From assembly GCF_020360975.1 (NCBI RefSeq), contig NW_025408683.1, forward strand, positions 310,001 through 374,000: a stretch of 64,000 nt of DNA, read 5' to 3'. This document shows positions 43,058 to 55,541 of this stretch, in pieces (positions within the stretch are counted from its first letter, which is position 1; each line of letters opens with the position of its first letter). This stretch comes from Hirsutella rhossiliensis. Lineage: Eukaryota; Ascomycota; Sordariomycetes; Hypocreales; Ophiocordycipitaceae. Both the position numbers and the translations under genes were made by a program. The notes beneath the pieces are model-generated. The model saw only the letters and a program-made list of their open reading frames with translations. It made no database searches and was not told the origin of the DNA.

Positions 43058-45588
43058 GCCCTTTTAACTTGGGCGTTCTGCAGGGGGGAGGGGGGCCCTT
43101 GGCGAAGTGGCACTGTATCGAGGGAGCGCGGCATTGACTGGGACTGTGGATGGTTTGCACGCGAGACGGGCACCCATGGACATATGGATGGGTGTGAGGG
43201 AGCCTCTCGAGATGTACCTTGACTTGCGATCAAAGGGGTGGTGCCGAGAACACGCGACACCTTGGCCCTTGCAGTACCCCATTTGTTTGACTTGTGCTCG
43301 ATTCGGGACAATTGACAAATGAGGCCGGGTATCTGTGACGTATCGACGTGATTGTAGTCGGGGCCTCGTAAGCATTGCGCGGCGCAGGCGACGCTTCGGT
43401 GGTCTTGGTCTGCTTATGGCAGCAGAGGGAAAACTCTTTTCGTCCACGACGTTCCGCAACCCGCAGCGTCAATTTTTCTTCCGACGCGCACAGCTTTCCA
43501 CAACGCACGGCAATCCTTCTAGCCAACAGGGTCGGGGCCTCAGAAAGCGATGGGGGCGGCTGCAAGCGCACCGATCCTGGGCCACGAACTCCTGCGCGTC
43601 GTGACAGCATGGCCTTCTCGTGGGCGGATCGGCAACCCTGCCGCGCATCTGCCCTCGTGGGGCGGAAGCATTCCACGCCCATGCCGCAGTCACGAGCTGC
43701 CCAATCATGTGATGCTACGACAGCGTCGGTATCACGGTCCGCCTGGCAGATTAGGCAAACGGTGGGAATGGCTGTGCTTTGGCTTGTCCACCGACGCCTT
43801 GCATGGGGGCACGGAGGGGGGCATCGGGGCATGGGGGGGAGAGAGTTGGTCAAGGGTCTTGTCAGGCTCCCTGTGAGGCTCAACGGAAGCCCGTTCCTCT
43901 CCCACGTACTGTCCTACGGGCCTACGCGTGCTGCCGTCTCAAGCGAGACGCAGCTGACCTTGCGGGCCTCTGTCGTCGCGACTTTGCTACAAGAGCTGAG
44001 CTGGCAGGTGGGAGCTCCATGCTGGACGGGCTCCAGAGGCACCAATGGGAGCCGCGTTCACGCCGTGGCTATGCAGGACGCCATCCATCATGGCTTGTCC
44101 AACTCACCCAACCAAGCCCGAGTAGGCGACAACCGACGGCCGTCAGCTGCGCCAAATCAGTCTGTCCGCTCATGATCTGCGCAAAGGCAGCAGAGCCCCG
44201 GACATGCCGTCGGGTTTTCGTCGCATTCTGTCCTTGGCCAACCTCGTCGTCTTGCGACACCAGACCCTCGATGCCGCTGCCATCAAGCCGCTGCCATCAA
44301 GCCGCCGCCGTGCGACTCAATCCAGTGGGGCCGTTGACCCGGGCTCCGCCCCAAGCTCCTGGGATGCGCTCAAGCCGTTCCGTCCCACCTCGACGGCAAT
44401 GTGGAAGCTCGGCGTCTGCCATGACGTACTGCCCACTGCTTCTCTGGCAGTTGCATCCCATTTCGAGACGCCTGCTTTGGACGCGAGCCCTCCCTGTTCC
44501 CCTGTCGCAGTCGGTAACTTGGAGGCCGAAATCACAGCCGCAGCGCTGCGTCTGGCCCAGTCGACTGCCAAGCAGCACCCTTGCCAGCATCCAGCCGTCA
44601 GCCCCAACTCCATCACCAGGCAAACAGCCGTTTGTCGGAGGGATACTGGCCTCTTGGCCCTGGAGCCGCACTCCCGAATCTGCTTATCGCGTCATGCCCG
44701 CTAGGATGCAAGGACCGTGATGCAACTCCCTTTTGGCCGTGACAGCTTGTACGCTTAGCCTCATTATTGGATGACCTGCCCCTCGTTCATCCGGCATCGC
44801 TACGGGGCAAACAGCCACGCCGTACAACCCCCGGCAAGTGCTCACAAGGTCTTCGATGGCAGCCTAGAATCTCATCTGGCACACACTTTCCTGCAACTCT
44901 CGTTCCGCCAAGCCCGCCCCCCCATTCAAGCTCATGGGCTTGGCCCCCTAGTGGCCCCGGGGAAACTCGACCTTCTCTCCTGCCACCCTGCTAGGCCGAT
45001 TCGTGTACATGCTGTAGCCATGACGGGCTGTCCCCATTGTTGGTCGTCGAGTCCATGACTTCGTAATCGTGCCGCCCTAGGATATGCCTCTGCCTTTGTT
45101 CCAATTCTTCTAGAAGCCTGCATCTACATCTCCGGTTCGATCGCGGAGAGCCTCATTCCAAACTGCACTCTTTCCTGCATGGGGGTTGCTGCGGCCAGGG
45201 CAGATATTCCGCTTCCTTCGCTATCTCCCGCCTCAGAGTGCTAGCCCTGATTACCCCGTGTCCGATGACCCGCCACGAGGCCTCTGCGTGCCGGCCGGTT
45301 GAACATACATATCCGCTTCAGGGCAAGCTGGCATCTCGCGTTGCTGCCTTGCAAAAGACCACCACTCTCTTCTATCCGTCGGCCCTCAAGCTCTTTCTTT
45401 CCAGACTTGACCCTGTTTGATATTGGCCGAGATCAACTTGACCAATCCCCGTCATCTCGGTGCTGTCTGATACACGATACCTCGCTCCCTGTGACCGGAA
45501 CACAACAGTTTCACTCAGCCCGGCAACTTGGCAACGCTCGGTATTCCGCTGCCGGCAGTCTCCGGATAGTCCGGTGGGTCCCAGGAGC
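43058..45588. other. Long intergenic region upstream of the zinc-finger gene
   Basis: 2.5 kb with many overlapping GC-driven open frames on both strands, none with motifs or plausible exon joins. A short direct repeat of CTGCCATCAAGCCG lies near 44.28-44.31 kb. It probably contains the promoter and leader of the C2H2 gene. Confidence 0.4.
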
Positions 45589-46447
45589 ATGGAATTCAAC
45601 TACACCCAGTTCTATGATCCGGGCATTACGGCATCTCGATTTGAAATGTGCGGCGGCAACGGCGACGAGTCACCGTCGTTTCAACAAGGCTTCCAGTCGG
45701 AGCCTCTGTCACGCGGCGCAAGCTCTGATGGAAGCACCCCGGGATCCTCCACCATGACCTCACCGATATTTGACCATGTCCAGCACGCCTTTTATGCCTT
45801 GTCACCGCTGTCTAGTTCTCCAGAGATGGAGAAGAGACAAGTCCACGCAGCTTCACCCGTGACTTGTTTCGGCAGCTACAGCCCTGACCCCGAACAAGAC
45901 ATCAGATCACCAACAGGGCATCCGGATGATCGCCACAACGGGCAGTAAGCTGGCCTTTTCTTCCCCTCCCTCCGCCTCTTGCTGTTGTGCTGGGGGACAT
46001 GGCAGAAAGCCGAGTACTTTCGCTGACGGTTATTTCAGTCTTCGGTCCGGACGTGACTACCCCGTCTGTTGTCTCCATCCCGGCTGTACCGCAAGGCCAT
46101 TTAAACGGCGCGCAGACCTCGATCGGCACTATAAGCACCGTCACGCGCCGGACTCTGTCAAGGAGTCCTTCAAGTGTGACTATGCCCGATGTTCACGCCA
46201 CTTGGATCCTTTTCATAGGCTGGATCACTTTCGAGATCACCTACGAGAATACCACAAGGAAGACATTGAGAAGCGAGGCGGCAGCTGCGAGGACAACAGC
46301 TGGCTAGGAGATCGCCAGGTATCGTTGAGCTGGTGGCGGTGCTCCAAGTGCCTGAGGAGGGTCCATGTCGACCGCAGTGGGTATGAGTGCCCCGACTGCA
46401 GGACATGCTGCCAGGCGAAGCGGAAAGAGGCTCGGCGGAAAGATTGA
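45589..46447 (+). CDS. C2H2 zinc-finger protein
   Basis: Two exons, 45589-45944 and 46039-46447, 254 residues, with a 94-bp intron (branch point GCTGAC). The first half is Ser/Pro-rich and probably disordered. The second half has two atypical C2H2 fingers: CCLHPGCTARPFKRRADLDRH ending HYKHRH, and CDYARCSRHLDPFHRLDHFRDHL ending REYH. A short zinc-ribbon-like tail follows (WWRCSKCLRRV ... ECPDCRTCC) with a basic end. This arrangement is common in fungal putative transcription factors; target genes are unknown. ATG 45589 was chosen as the first Met of the conserved-looking segment; the frame extends about 130 bases upstream. Confidence 0.75.
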
Positions 46448-47024
46448 CGGCTTACCCGCTGCAAATCGTGTCCAGGGGAAAAGGCGGACATTCGGCATCG
46501 GCTGGCCTTGCTTCACCGCAAAAGCCTTGACACAATGTCGAGGCCGTGCACACCAAGCTCTCGTTGCTCGGCGATTTTTTATCTACCGCGATGGAGCCAC
46601 GGGCTCAACACTAATGGCCTTGTCCAGTCCCTCATCTTGTATACTCATTTCGATGTATGAAAGGCATCTTTTGTGTGTCTCCGTCTCTTGTCGTCGGTTC
46701 TTGGGCTCTGAGTCTCGTGGACGTTTCTAGAAGGCGTTGTATGTTTGTGACTGGAGTATGGAGAAGGTTAAGGCGTGTCGCTTGGTGTGAATTCAGGAGC
46801 AAGGACTGGAGGCGTAAGGAAGGGTTGGGCTACAGGAGGCAAATTCATAAGGCGTTACAGGTACTCGTCGAGGACACAAGTCGACTGATTGTATTCTTGC
46901 TGTTCCCTCTCGATGGACAGGCAGATGGACGTGCAAGAAGTGGCCGGCTCGAATCCAAACTATTCCTTGATGCACGACCCAAGGAGATGACAATCGTCAG
47001 GCTGCAGACGCCAGCAAGCTATAT
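46448..47024. other. 3' region after the C2H2 gene
   Basis: 0.58 kb of presumed 3' untranslated sequence between the C2H2 gene and the converging small gene. No other feature seen. Confidence 0.4.
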
Positions 47025-47895
47025 TTAGTGCGAGTCGGTGGCATGGCTCTCCTCGTCCGAGACAGCCTCAACCACCGGAAACTGCATGTCGAGGACCGCG
47101 GCACGCTCAAAGGCCCGCCGGGGCCGTGGATGCCGGATAACGGACGACGTCGACGCGGCACCGTTCGGGAGGGGGTCTGGTGGTCGCGATCTGGACGACG
47201 ACGATGAGTGCCCCTGTTAGCCACCGCCATCCCCTTGGGCCCGGCCGTCACGCATTCGGGGACGGTGGTGCGCTCAAACCTGTTTTTGCGACTGCTGCCG
47301 CGGGGCCCCGGGCGCGAGCGGCTGTAGGCTCTGCCGCGATACCGGTCCGGGTAGATGCCCCGGGGGCGGCAGCCGTCTTGCACACGCGGAGAGCGCTACT
47401 CTTGCGCGGCGGCGAGGGGCTGCTGCCGCTGCTGCGAGGGCTGCTGCTGCTGCTGCTGCTGCGAGGGCTGAGGCTGGTCTTCTATGGCAGAGTCAGTTCG
47501 AGGGACAGACTGGCAGCCGTGCTCGTTTCGTTTGACGCAGATTCTCATACGGCGGCGCCAGTGGGAGCCCGAGGCGGAGAGGACTGACCAATGCCTGCCC
47601 AGTCGCTCTTGTCGAGCAGCCTGGCCCTCCTCTCCTTCAGGGAGGCCGAAGCGTCCCCGTCGTCGGCGGACGGAGCGAGGGCCAGCTGGCCCTGGAGCTC
47701 CCCGGCAAGGTAATCTGGCACAAACCTGGACGCGTCGGGGGCTGCCGCCGCGGCAGTCTGGAGTGCTGGCGGAGGACCAGAGTCATGTCGTCGTTGGGCG
47801 CGGGCGCGGGCAAAGTGGCGTTTCTGACGGGCGACGCCGTCGTCGAAGGGTTTGGCTTTGGAGTGGCGAGCGAGAGAGCCTTCGGTCCAGTTCAT
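47025..47895 (-). CDS. Small conserved fungal protein (MNWTEG start), exon structure unresolved
   Basis: The minus strand from ATG 47895 encodes MNWTEGSLARHSKAKPFDDG and ARQKRHFARARAQ, then a block RRARLLDKSDWAGIG ending near 47600. This start-and-block pattern occurs in an uncharacterised ascomycete family as I remember it. The uninterrupted frame stops at 47545. Downstream, GGCATTG|GTCAGT and TGCCATAG| could be splice sites, but all three frames beyond carry either a Gln-rich run or early stops, and I cannot choose. A likely C-terminal piece (RAAVLDMQFPVVEAVSDEES) ends at the stop at 47025-47027. No function is known; possible frameshift. Confidence 0.5.
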
Positions 47896-48733
47896 GGCGA
47901 TGAAGAATGGTGGCTTGGGAGTGGGAAATGTGTACAGTTGACTCGACGTCGCGATGGAAGGCGAGATGGCAGGCCGGATAGCAGATGGAAGATGTAAGCG
48001 TTGAGTGAAACGGATTGACTCGAGGCGCAGGGTCGATGGATGGTGAGGAGGAGGAGGGAAAGGGGCAGACGCGCTGTGCCAGGTTCAATAGGAAAAGGTC
48101 AGCAGGGGACGGAAAGCTTCGGGGGCTAAAGCTATTTGGCTGTGCTGGCCGAGTCAACGGTGGTGCCAGAGGGCGGAATCGACCGTCGAACCCTCACCGC
48201 CATGTCTATTGCTGAATTGCTGAAGAAGAAGCTGAGGCTGGACCATCGTCTACTAAATATGCTCCTGAAAGCGATGATGGAGCTGAGGCTGCTACAGGGG
48301 CTGGGGATCCTCTAAGCAGCCTGACGTTGCGCACTTGACGAGACAAGGAAGGACGTTCTATTCAGCTCAGATACCCACGGCAAGCAGTTGAAGATGTCTG
48401 TCCGGGGGATGAGGAGAGCATGGATTATGGACTGCTGTCGCTGCTGGGGCTTAGGCCGAGGAGCCCATGCCCTCTGCCAACCAATAGGCCATTTGCTCAT
48501 AGCAGATGCGAGGAAGTGGGGGCATCTCGAACCGACAGTGCCCGTCTCGAGCTGTGAAGCTCGCACTGTCCATTTAACACTGTACGCAAGGGCCACCTTG
48601 GCAGCTATAGCACCCGCGGAGCTCATCGCATCCACTCGCGCAACATCCATCCACCCCCTGCTCGCCGTTGAAGACGGCCTACGCACGCATCTCATCCCAC
48701 TGCCGTTCTGCCCCAATCGTCAAACCCTCCGCC
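47896..48733. other. Divergent promoter region
   Basis: 0.84 kb between the small minus-strand gene and the coiled-coil gene. No coding feature supportable. Confidence 0.4.
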
Positions 48734-50522
48734 ATGGCCGACGACGAGGAAAAGGCCCGCCAGGAGAAGATTGCCGCCGCCAGGAAGCGCGTGAGCCATC
48801 CCTTCCTCCCTCCCCTTCCCCCGGCCCCTTGTCGTAGCCTGCTGACCGCACCCAGGTCGAGCAAATGAAGAAGAAAAAGGGCAGCAAGAAGATTGGCACG
48901 ACGAAAAAGGACGAGTCCAAAGACGACGACGGAGAGCCCGCCGACGGCCGCGCAGACAATCAAGATGAGCCATCCGCCGGCGACAAGGCGGCCGACGTGG
49001 CCGTCGACGACGACAAGTCCCCGCCCATCACGCCGTCGCTCGCCCAGCAGTCCAAGATACGATCCACCTCGTTCCGCGTCGGCTCCGTCTCGGGCGCCGT
49101 CTCCCCGGGGCCCTTTACTCCCGACGGCGAAACGGCGCCGGACATCTACAGAAAGCACGTCGCCCGCATTGAGGAGCTCGAGCGGGAGAACAAGCGCCTG
49201 GCAAAGGAGGCTGCTGACTCGGAGCGGAGGTGGAAAAAGGCCGAGGAGGCGCTGTCCGACGGCGACGGCGACGCGGCCCAGGCCAAGTCTGGTGCCGACG
49301 ACGAGGCCGAGAAGCTGGTACGTGCATCGCGGCCGGGGCATAGGTCCAGGCGAGTCGTCTGCGCTCGTTTGTTTGACTGACCGACCGACGCGGCCTACAG
49401 AAGAGCGAAATCGCCTCCCTGCAGCGCCAAAACGCACAGCTCCAGCAACAAGTCTCGCGCGGCTCAGGCCACCGCGCCTCCGTGTCCACCGTCACCCCCT
49501 CGTCCGAACTCCACGCCGAGCTCGACTCCAAGACGGCCACAATCGAGTCCATGGAGATTGAGCTGTCCAAGCTCAAGGCCCGCGCCGAGCGCCAGGAGAC
49601 GGGCGCGTCGTCGGAGCGGGAGCAGGTCACGGCGCTCGAGGAGAAGCTGGCCCGCGCAGAGGCGGCGGCCGGCAAGGCGCAGCGCGAGCTGCAGGACGTC
49701 AAGCGCAACCTCGAGCGAGCGACGGAAAAGGCCGTGCGAGAGGGCAGCGAGCGCTCCAGCGCCGAGACGAGGGTCAAGACGCTCGAGTTCGAGGTCGGCG
49801 AACTCAAAGGTGCCAAGGACGAGGCGGAGAAGCGGGCCGAGGGGCTCGACAAGAAGGTGGCGACGCTGACGACGCTGCACAAGGAGCAGGATGCGCGGCT
49901 CCAGGCGCTACGCAAGGACAAGGAGCAGGCGGACAAGGACCTCGACGACGTGCGGGCCAAGGCGGACAAGCTGGAGGGCGAAAACGTCAAGCTGCGGAGC
50001 CGCAAGTCGCTCGAAGGAGGGGGCGGCCTCGACGACGAAGGGGTCGACGAGCTCGAGAATGAGGAGCGGCTCCGGCTGGAGCGCAAGATCCGCAGCCTCG
50101 AGCAGGAGCTGCACGAGGTGCACAGCGGCGCCTGGCTCGGCAAGCGGCGCGAGATGGAGGCCGTGGGGCCGGGCTTCCAGGAAGTGGATCTCACGAGCGG
50201 CGCCAGCGCAGGCGGCGGCGCGCATTACCCGGCGGCGCACAAGAAGGCGTCGACGGGCGGCGGCATCGGCGACTTTCTCACGAGCGGCCTCAACGCGCTG
50301 GCAGGCGGCGGCGGCGAGGCGGACGAGCTGCTGGAGGACGACGACGACATGGACTTTGACGAGGAGGCGTTCCGCAAGGCGCAGGAGGAGGAGGCGCGGA
50401 AGCGGCTGGAGCGCATCAAGGACATCAAGCGGTCGCTGAAGCACTGGGAGGGGTGGCGGATGGACATTGTCGACACGCGGAGGGGCGGCGGCGAGGGCAT
50501 TGGCGACATCTTTGACGTCTAA
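48734..50522 (+). CDS. Long coiled-coil protein ('M protein repeat' type)
   Basis: Three exons: 48734-48790, 48856-49317, 49401-50522; 546 residues; introns of 65 and 83 bp. The N-terminus is highly charged (ARQEKIAAARKR, then VEQMKKKKGSKKIG). From about residue 125 to 400 there are heptad-rich helices (IEELERENKRLAKEA, LEEKLARAEAAAGKAQRELQ, LKGAKDEAEKRAEGLDKK) typical of a dimeric coiled coil. The Gly-rich C-terminal part ends with RSLKHWEGWRMDIVDTRRGGGEG and GDIFDV, a conserved tail of fungal proteins annotated 'M protein repeat protein'. Such layouts often belong to Golgi or trafficking tethers, but that is inference. Confidence 0.75.
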
Positions 50523-51733
50523 TGGCTGTTTTGGGCGACGAGTCGAGGAGCGAGGGCTGTTCTGTACAAGCATACTGCATGTGGAATACGTCGAGACGGC
50601 ACGTTTGTGGTGTCTTGTCAAGCTCGGCGCACGACGGGGGACTGCGGCGCGTTGGGGCAGACGGAGTGATGGCATCATTCAACGGGCGGACTTTGAATCG
50701 TCTTTTGGGCCTCCCAAGACAGCGAGAGGGCGATTTCACCACGACAAGAAGATTAGGCGTTGAGCAATTCAAAACACCAAGTCTACACAGCCGTGGCAGC
50801 AGCTTCTTTTCGCCAAGAAAATGCGCCGAAAAAATGGGACTAAAAATGGCAAAAGCCTATGTCGTCACCGGGCCGGGGCGCGGCATCGGGGGGACCGGGC
50901 GCACGACGGGGACTGGGCGGGGCGGGGCTGGCGGACAGGACGGCGGACGAGTGGAATCGGAGCGTGGAGACGAGCCTGACGGGGTGGATCCACAGAGCAA
51001 AGGTGGGCGACGAGGCGGGGACGGGGTGGGACGAGTGGCTGTCGGAGGCGGACATGCGGTGGGCGACAGCTCAGCTGGGCAGGAGGCGTGCGACGAAGCC
51101 TTGTCGTCCGACATCGGAGGCATGGGACGGGAAGTTCGTCGTGGGCGGCTCAAGAATGAGGCTCGGCCGGCCCATGGATATATTGTACAGGAATTACAGG
51201 ACGCATGTCGGTCGGCAGGCTCGTATATACGACGGAGAAGCCGAGCGGCAGGCTGCTTGGGTGGCACAGGCCGACGCCGAGCGCACCCGCCAAGCGCCGA
51301 TGCGTTGTCGCGGACGCGGACAGGCAGGGCTGGTGGCAGCTTCAACACCATGAAGCCGCCGTCTGGAAGGAATCCAGCGTCTTCCGGCGTCTTTTTCTCC
51401 GCACGCGCCAGACCGACCAGGAAGGTGCCCGCCGTACTGTGTCTGCAGCCCCACACACTGTACTCTACGGTCCCGTTGGCCGGCCCGCGGAGCAGCGTAC
51501 AGTGCTGGCACTGTCCCCCCCCCCCCCGGGCATTCTTCTCCTAACCCAGCAGCTGCAGGTTGGGTGCCGACGCAACCAGGCAACAGGCGTCGTGAGATGC
51601 CACGGCAAACCGCCTCCATCCATCGTGACCAGACCATGAGCACACACGCAACGATGCCGGCCCACGCGGTCCCTGACGACAACCCTGCAGCGCTCCACCG
51701 GCCGCTGATTAGCGCCGCTGCTCCACTCGCTGC

Positions 51734-51764
<31 letters not shown>

Positions 51765-52410
51765 ACTGCTCCTCCTCCTCCTCCTCCTCCTCCTCCTCCT
51801 CCTCCTCCTCCTCCTCCTCCTCGGCGACTTTGCGGCCGGTAACTGACGAGCCGTGCAAGTTGATAATACCGCATTCTACTAGCGTATTGCACCCTTTCAC
51901 CCCCTCGGGCCCCGATTCCTGCCCTCGTCTGCCGTCTGCAATCCTCGCCTTGTGCTGTTGCGACTGTCTGGCATTTTGCCTTCTACCCTGCATCGACAAC
52001 CGAGCTTCTTCTGCGTCGATCAAACGTCATCCAGGTACGAGAGCCTCCTCCTCCATGCCAACACCACCTCCACCGTCGTCAAGTAAACTTTGGGCTCGCG
52101 ACCAGACTCTGCATCGTGTCTTGTCGTACCGACTGACGCCACCCAGGGAGGGACACGACGCCCTTTTACTGTACACTTCTTCCTCCGGCTCCCCGTCCCT
52201 TGGAAAACGTCATCATCACCACCATCTAGCCAAACAGCCTCGGCGTAATCCAGCCCGCCTTTTCCGAGCCGCTGCTGCTGCTGCCCCCCACACGGCCATT
52301 GTCTGTCCCGAGGCTGCCCTTCAGAAGCCCCGCGCGCGCCCTCGCTGCAGCCCGCCCATCCTCGGCCGCCTCTGCCTCTGCTCTCGAGCGATCCCGTGCC
52401 CCCGCGCGTC
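50523..52410. other. Long intergenic region and leader of the isocitrate dehydrogenase gene
   Basis: 1.9 kb with no supportable gene. It contains a C10 tract near 51.52 kb and a triplet microsatellite at 51731-51821, then pyrimidine-rich leader-like sequence. Confidence 0.4.
51731..51821. repeat. Triplet microsatellite (GCT)n then (CCT)n
   Basis: About 35 bp of GCT units with two ACT variants pass directly into about 50 bp of CCT units. Non-coding as far as can be seen; it produces artefactual poly-Ala/Pro, poly-Gly and poly-Glu frames. Confidence 0.9.
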
Positions 52411-53910
52411 ATGATGAATCCCGCCGCGAGGCTCTTGTCCTCCTCGGCACCCTCGCTGCGCCGTCTCGCCCCTCGCGCCGCCGCCGCCTCGTCCGCCCGA
52501 TTCGCGCAACAGGCTGTTCGCACCATGGCTACCGCCCGCAAGATCAAGGTCAAGAACCCCGTCGTCGAGCTCGACGGCGACGAGATGACGCGTGTCATCT
52601 GGAAGGACATCAAAGACAAGTTCATCTTCCCCTACCTCGACATCGATCTCAAGTACTATGACTTGGGCCTCGAATACCGCGACCAGACCAGCGACCAGGT
52701 CACCCTCGACGCCGCCGAGGCCATCAAGAAGTACTCGGTCGGCGTCAAGTGCGCCACCATTACTCCCGACGAGGCCCGCGTCAAGGAGTTCAATCTCAAG
52801 CAGAGTGGGTTTATCTTGCTACCTAGAAATCAGCACATACCCTGGCAGCTAACTCGTTCTCAGTGTGGCTGTCCCCCAACGGCACCATTCGCAACGTCCT
52901 CGGCGGCACCGTCTTCCGCGAGCCCATCGTCATCCCCCGCATCCCCCGTCTCATCCCCGGCTGGGAGAAGCCCATCATCATCGGCCGCCACGCCTTTGGC
53001 GACCAATACCGCGCCAAGGACCTCGTCATCCCCGGCCCCGGCAAGCTGTCCATGGTCTACACCCCCGAGGGCGGCCAGCCCCAGGAGGTCGACGTCTTCC
53101 ACTTCAAGCACGGCGGCGGCGTCGGCCAGACGCAGTACAACACCGACGACTCCATCACCGGCTTCGCGCACGCCTCCTTCAAGCTGGCCATTGACAAGGG
53201 CCTGCCCCTGTACATGAGCACCAAGAACACCATCCTGAAAAAGTACGACGGCCGCTTCAAGGACATTTTCCAGCACCTCTACGACACGCGCTACAAGAAG
53301 GACTTTGAGGCCAAGGGCATCTGGTACGAGCACCGCCTCATTGACGACATGGTCGCCCAGATGGTCAAGAGCAGCGGCGGGTACATCATGGCGCTCAAGA
53401 GTCAGCTTCCCCTCTCCTGGCCCCGTACTATTTTGCCCCTTTATACCACGAGTTGCCTTGCTGACACCCACTCCCCCTCCCCCAGACTACGACGGCGACG
53501 TCCAGTCCGACATTGTCGCGCAGGGCTTCGGCTCCCTGGGCCTCATGACATCGGTCCTCGTCACCCCCGACGGCAAGACGTTCGAGTCCGAGGCGGCCCA
53601 CGGCACTGTGACGCGGCACTACCGCGAGCACCAAAAGGGCAACGAGACGTCGACCAACCCCATCGCCTCCATCTTCGCCTGGACCCGCGGCCTCGTCCAG
53701 CGCGGCAAGCTCGACGGCACCCCCGAGCTCGTCGCCTTTGCCGAGGGCCTCGAGCAGGCCTGCATCGACACCGTCGACGTCGACGGCGTCATGACCAAGG
53801 ACCTCGCCCTCGCGTGCGGCAACAAGCAGCGCTCCGACTACGTCACCACTACCCAGTACCTCGACGCCGTCGAGCGCCGCGTCAAGAACCTCCTCAAGCA
53901 GAAGCTGTAG
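52411..53910 (+). CDS. idpA: NADP-dependent isocitrate dehydrogenase
   Basis: Three exons: 52411-52804, 52864-53400, 53486-53910; 451 residues; introns of 59 and 85 bp. It converts isocitrate and NADP+ to 2-oxoglutarate, CO2 and NADPH. Motifs: [32 protein letters not shown] (substrate loop), [16 protein letters not shown], then [19 protein letters not shown] with the metal-binding aspartates and [16 protein letters not shown] for NADP. The first 38 residues are Arg/Ala/Ser-rich, like a mitochondrial presequence, and a second in-frame ATG (52525, [10 protein letters not shown]) opens the mature enzyme. So two products, mitochondrial and cytosolic, are plausible, as described for Aspergillus idpA. 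The C-terminus QKL is only a weak match to a peroxisomal PTS1. Confidence 0.95.
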
Positions 53911-54309
53911 CGGGGCCTCGACCCCCTTTGTTTTGTATAACCAGATGCAGCGGAAGGTAGGGCATGATGGGATGGCATGTAGACGAAAGGGGGCCCGGGG
54001 GAGAGCCGTGATAGAGGAGGGCGCATTCAGATACCAGGCCGGCCAGATGTATTTGGTGTGGGTACGATATAAAGGAGCAGAACAGACTAGGCGAGAAATC
54101 ACGATCAAGGCATCAAGCCGACGAGGGCTACAGATGACATGATCAAAAAAACGTGCTATCATACACATTGCTCTAGCTCTTTCACTCCCTTTCTTTTTCC
54201 CTTCCCAGTCGTCGTCTCCGTACCAAAGCTCCGGGCTTCCCGTCCCCCCCCTTATCCGGAACGGAGGAAAAGCCCTCCCCCCCTTGGGGGGGTGGCAAGA
54301 ACGGCAAGT
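53911..54309. other. Convergent 3' intergenic region
   Basis: 0.4 kb between the converging stops of isocitrate dehydrogenase and Iec3; presumed 3' untranslated sequence. Confidence 0.4.
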
Positions 54310-55541
54310 CTAGTCATCCTTGCTGACGACGGCGTCCTTGTCCTTGTCCTTTTCCTTCTTGGAGCGGCGGGCGCTGGGCGTGGACTCGCCGCCCTCGCTC
54401 TTGCGCTTCTTCTTGGACGGCCGACTCGTCGACCCGCCGGGCCGGTATCCGGGGTCGTCGTCCCTCTTGCGCTTGCCGCCGCGGCCGCCGGGCGTGGTGG
54501 CAAAGTCGCCCTCGTCGTCCATGCTCGCGTCCCAGTCGCCGGCGGGCCCGCGCTCGGCCGCGAGCCGCGACGCCGCCGCGTTGGCTCTCTTGCCCTTGGG
54601 GTTCGCCTTGCTGCCGCGGTCGGCGCGCGAGCCGTTCCCGCCGCCGCCGGTGCCGCCGCGCGACTTGCGACCTCCGGTCGTTTGGTGGTGTGCGCCGCCG
54701 CCGGCAGAGGCCGCGGCTGCTCCGCTCTCGGCATCGTCGGCGTCGCCACCGGCGCCGCCACCACCGGCGCCGCCACTACTGGCGTGCTCGCTGTCTTGCA
54801 GGAAGATTTTGGGGGCGTGCTTGCGCAGCCAGTTGGTGACGCTGGTCGGGTTCTTGAGATGCGGGTGGGAGACGGGGTGGGTGCCCGGGTGAGCGCGGGG
54901 CCCAAGGGAAGGCAAGTGCGAGTCCGGGTCGAGGGCGGTATCGACGGCGTAGATGTAGTTGTCGACGTCGTCGGCGGACAGGAAGTTTGCCGGGTGTGCC
55001 TCGCCCTCGGGGACGGCTAGGTCGGCCATGTAGGGGGAGTGGGCTTCCTTTGCGGCGCTGTACGACGAGTGCGGCACGTCGCTGAGCAGCTGCTCCAGGC
55101 GCTTAAAGGCCGACTCCTTTGCGTGCCCGCGGTCGAGCTGCAGGGCGGGCGCCTCGGGATTGGAGGGGGGGGCGAGGGAGAGGTCGATGCGCCGTTCGGG
55201 GGGGATCTGGGGCGAGTTGTTGACCTCGAGGAGGAGGTCGAGCAGCCGGCTGTGGCAAAGAAGCGCGCGCGCCATCTGGTCAGCACCCTTGCTCACGCTT
55301 TTCTCTGCACCGGAAACGGGCCCTTGGTTGTGTCGACGACTCACTCGTTCTCCACGGCCAGGCGCTTCACCGTAGCCGAGGCCTTGTCCTCGCGCTTGTG
55401 CAGCTCCTCGCCCTGCTGCATCTTGTGGTCAAAGACGATGCGCATCTTGCGGTACTTTTTCTTCCACGACTTGTAGCCGCTGCTGCGCCGATCGGCGGGG
55501 GCGACGACGCCGTGCTCGGCCTTTGTGGGCGAGTCGTCCAT
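54310..55541 (-). CDS. INO80 chromatin-remodelling complex subunit Iec3
   Basis: Two exons, 55541-55345 and 55249-54310, 378 residues, 95-bp intron. The conserved N-terminal domain reads YKSWKKKYRKMRIVFDHKMQ, then GEELHKREDKASATVKRLA, and across the splice RLLDLLLEVNNSPQIPPERR, the hallmark of the Iec3 family first defined in the fission yeast INO80 complex. A further helical region (SADDVDNYIYAVDTALDPD; TNWLRKHAPKIF) follows. The C-terminal half is Gly/Ser-rich and then strongly basic (KRKRDDDPGYRPG, SKKKRKSEGGE), suited to nuclear import and DNA contact. Acts in the nucleus as an accessory subunit. Confidence 0.85.

Noticed and set aside
43230..44720. Long overlapping open frames (up to 313 codons) on both strands
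   Set aside because: No conserved motifs, no plausible exon joins, and heavy mutual overlap; typical of GC-rich fungal intergenic DNA.
51564..52023. Poly-Ala/Pro and poly-Glu open frames around 51.8 kb
   Set aside because: Created by the GCT/CCT microsatellite; low complexity without any coding evidence.
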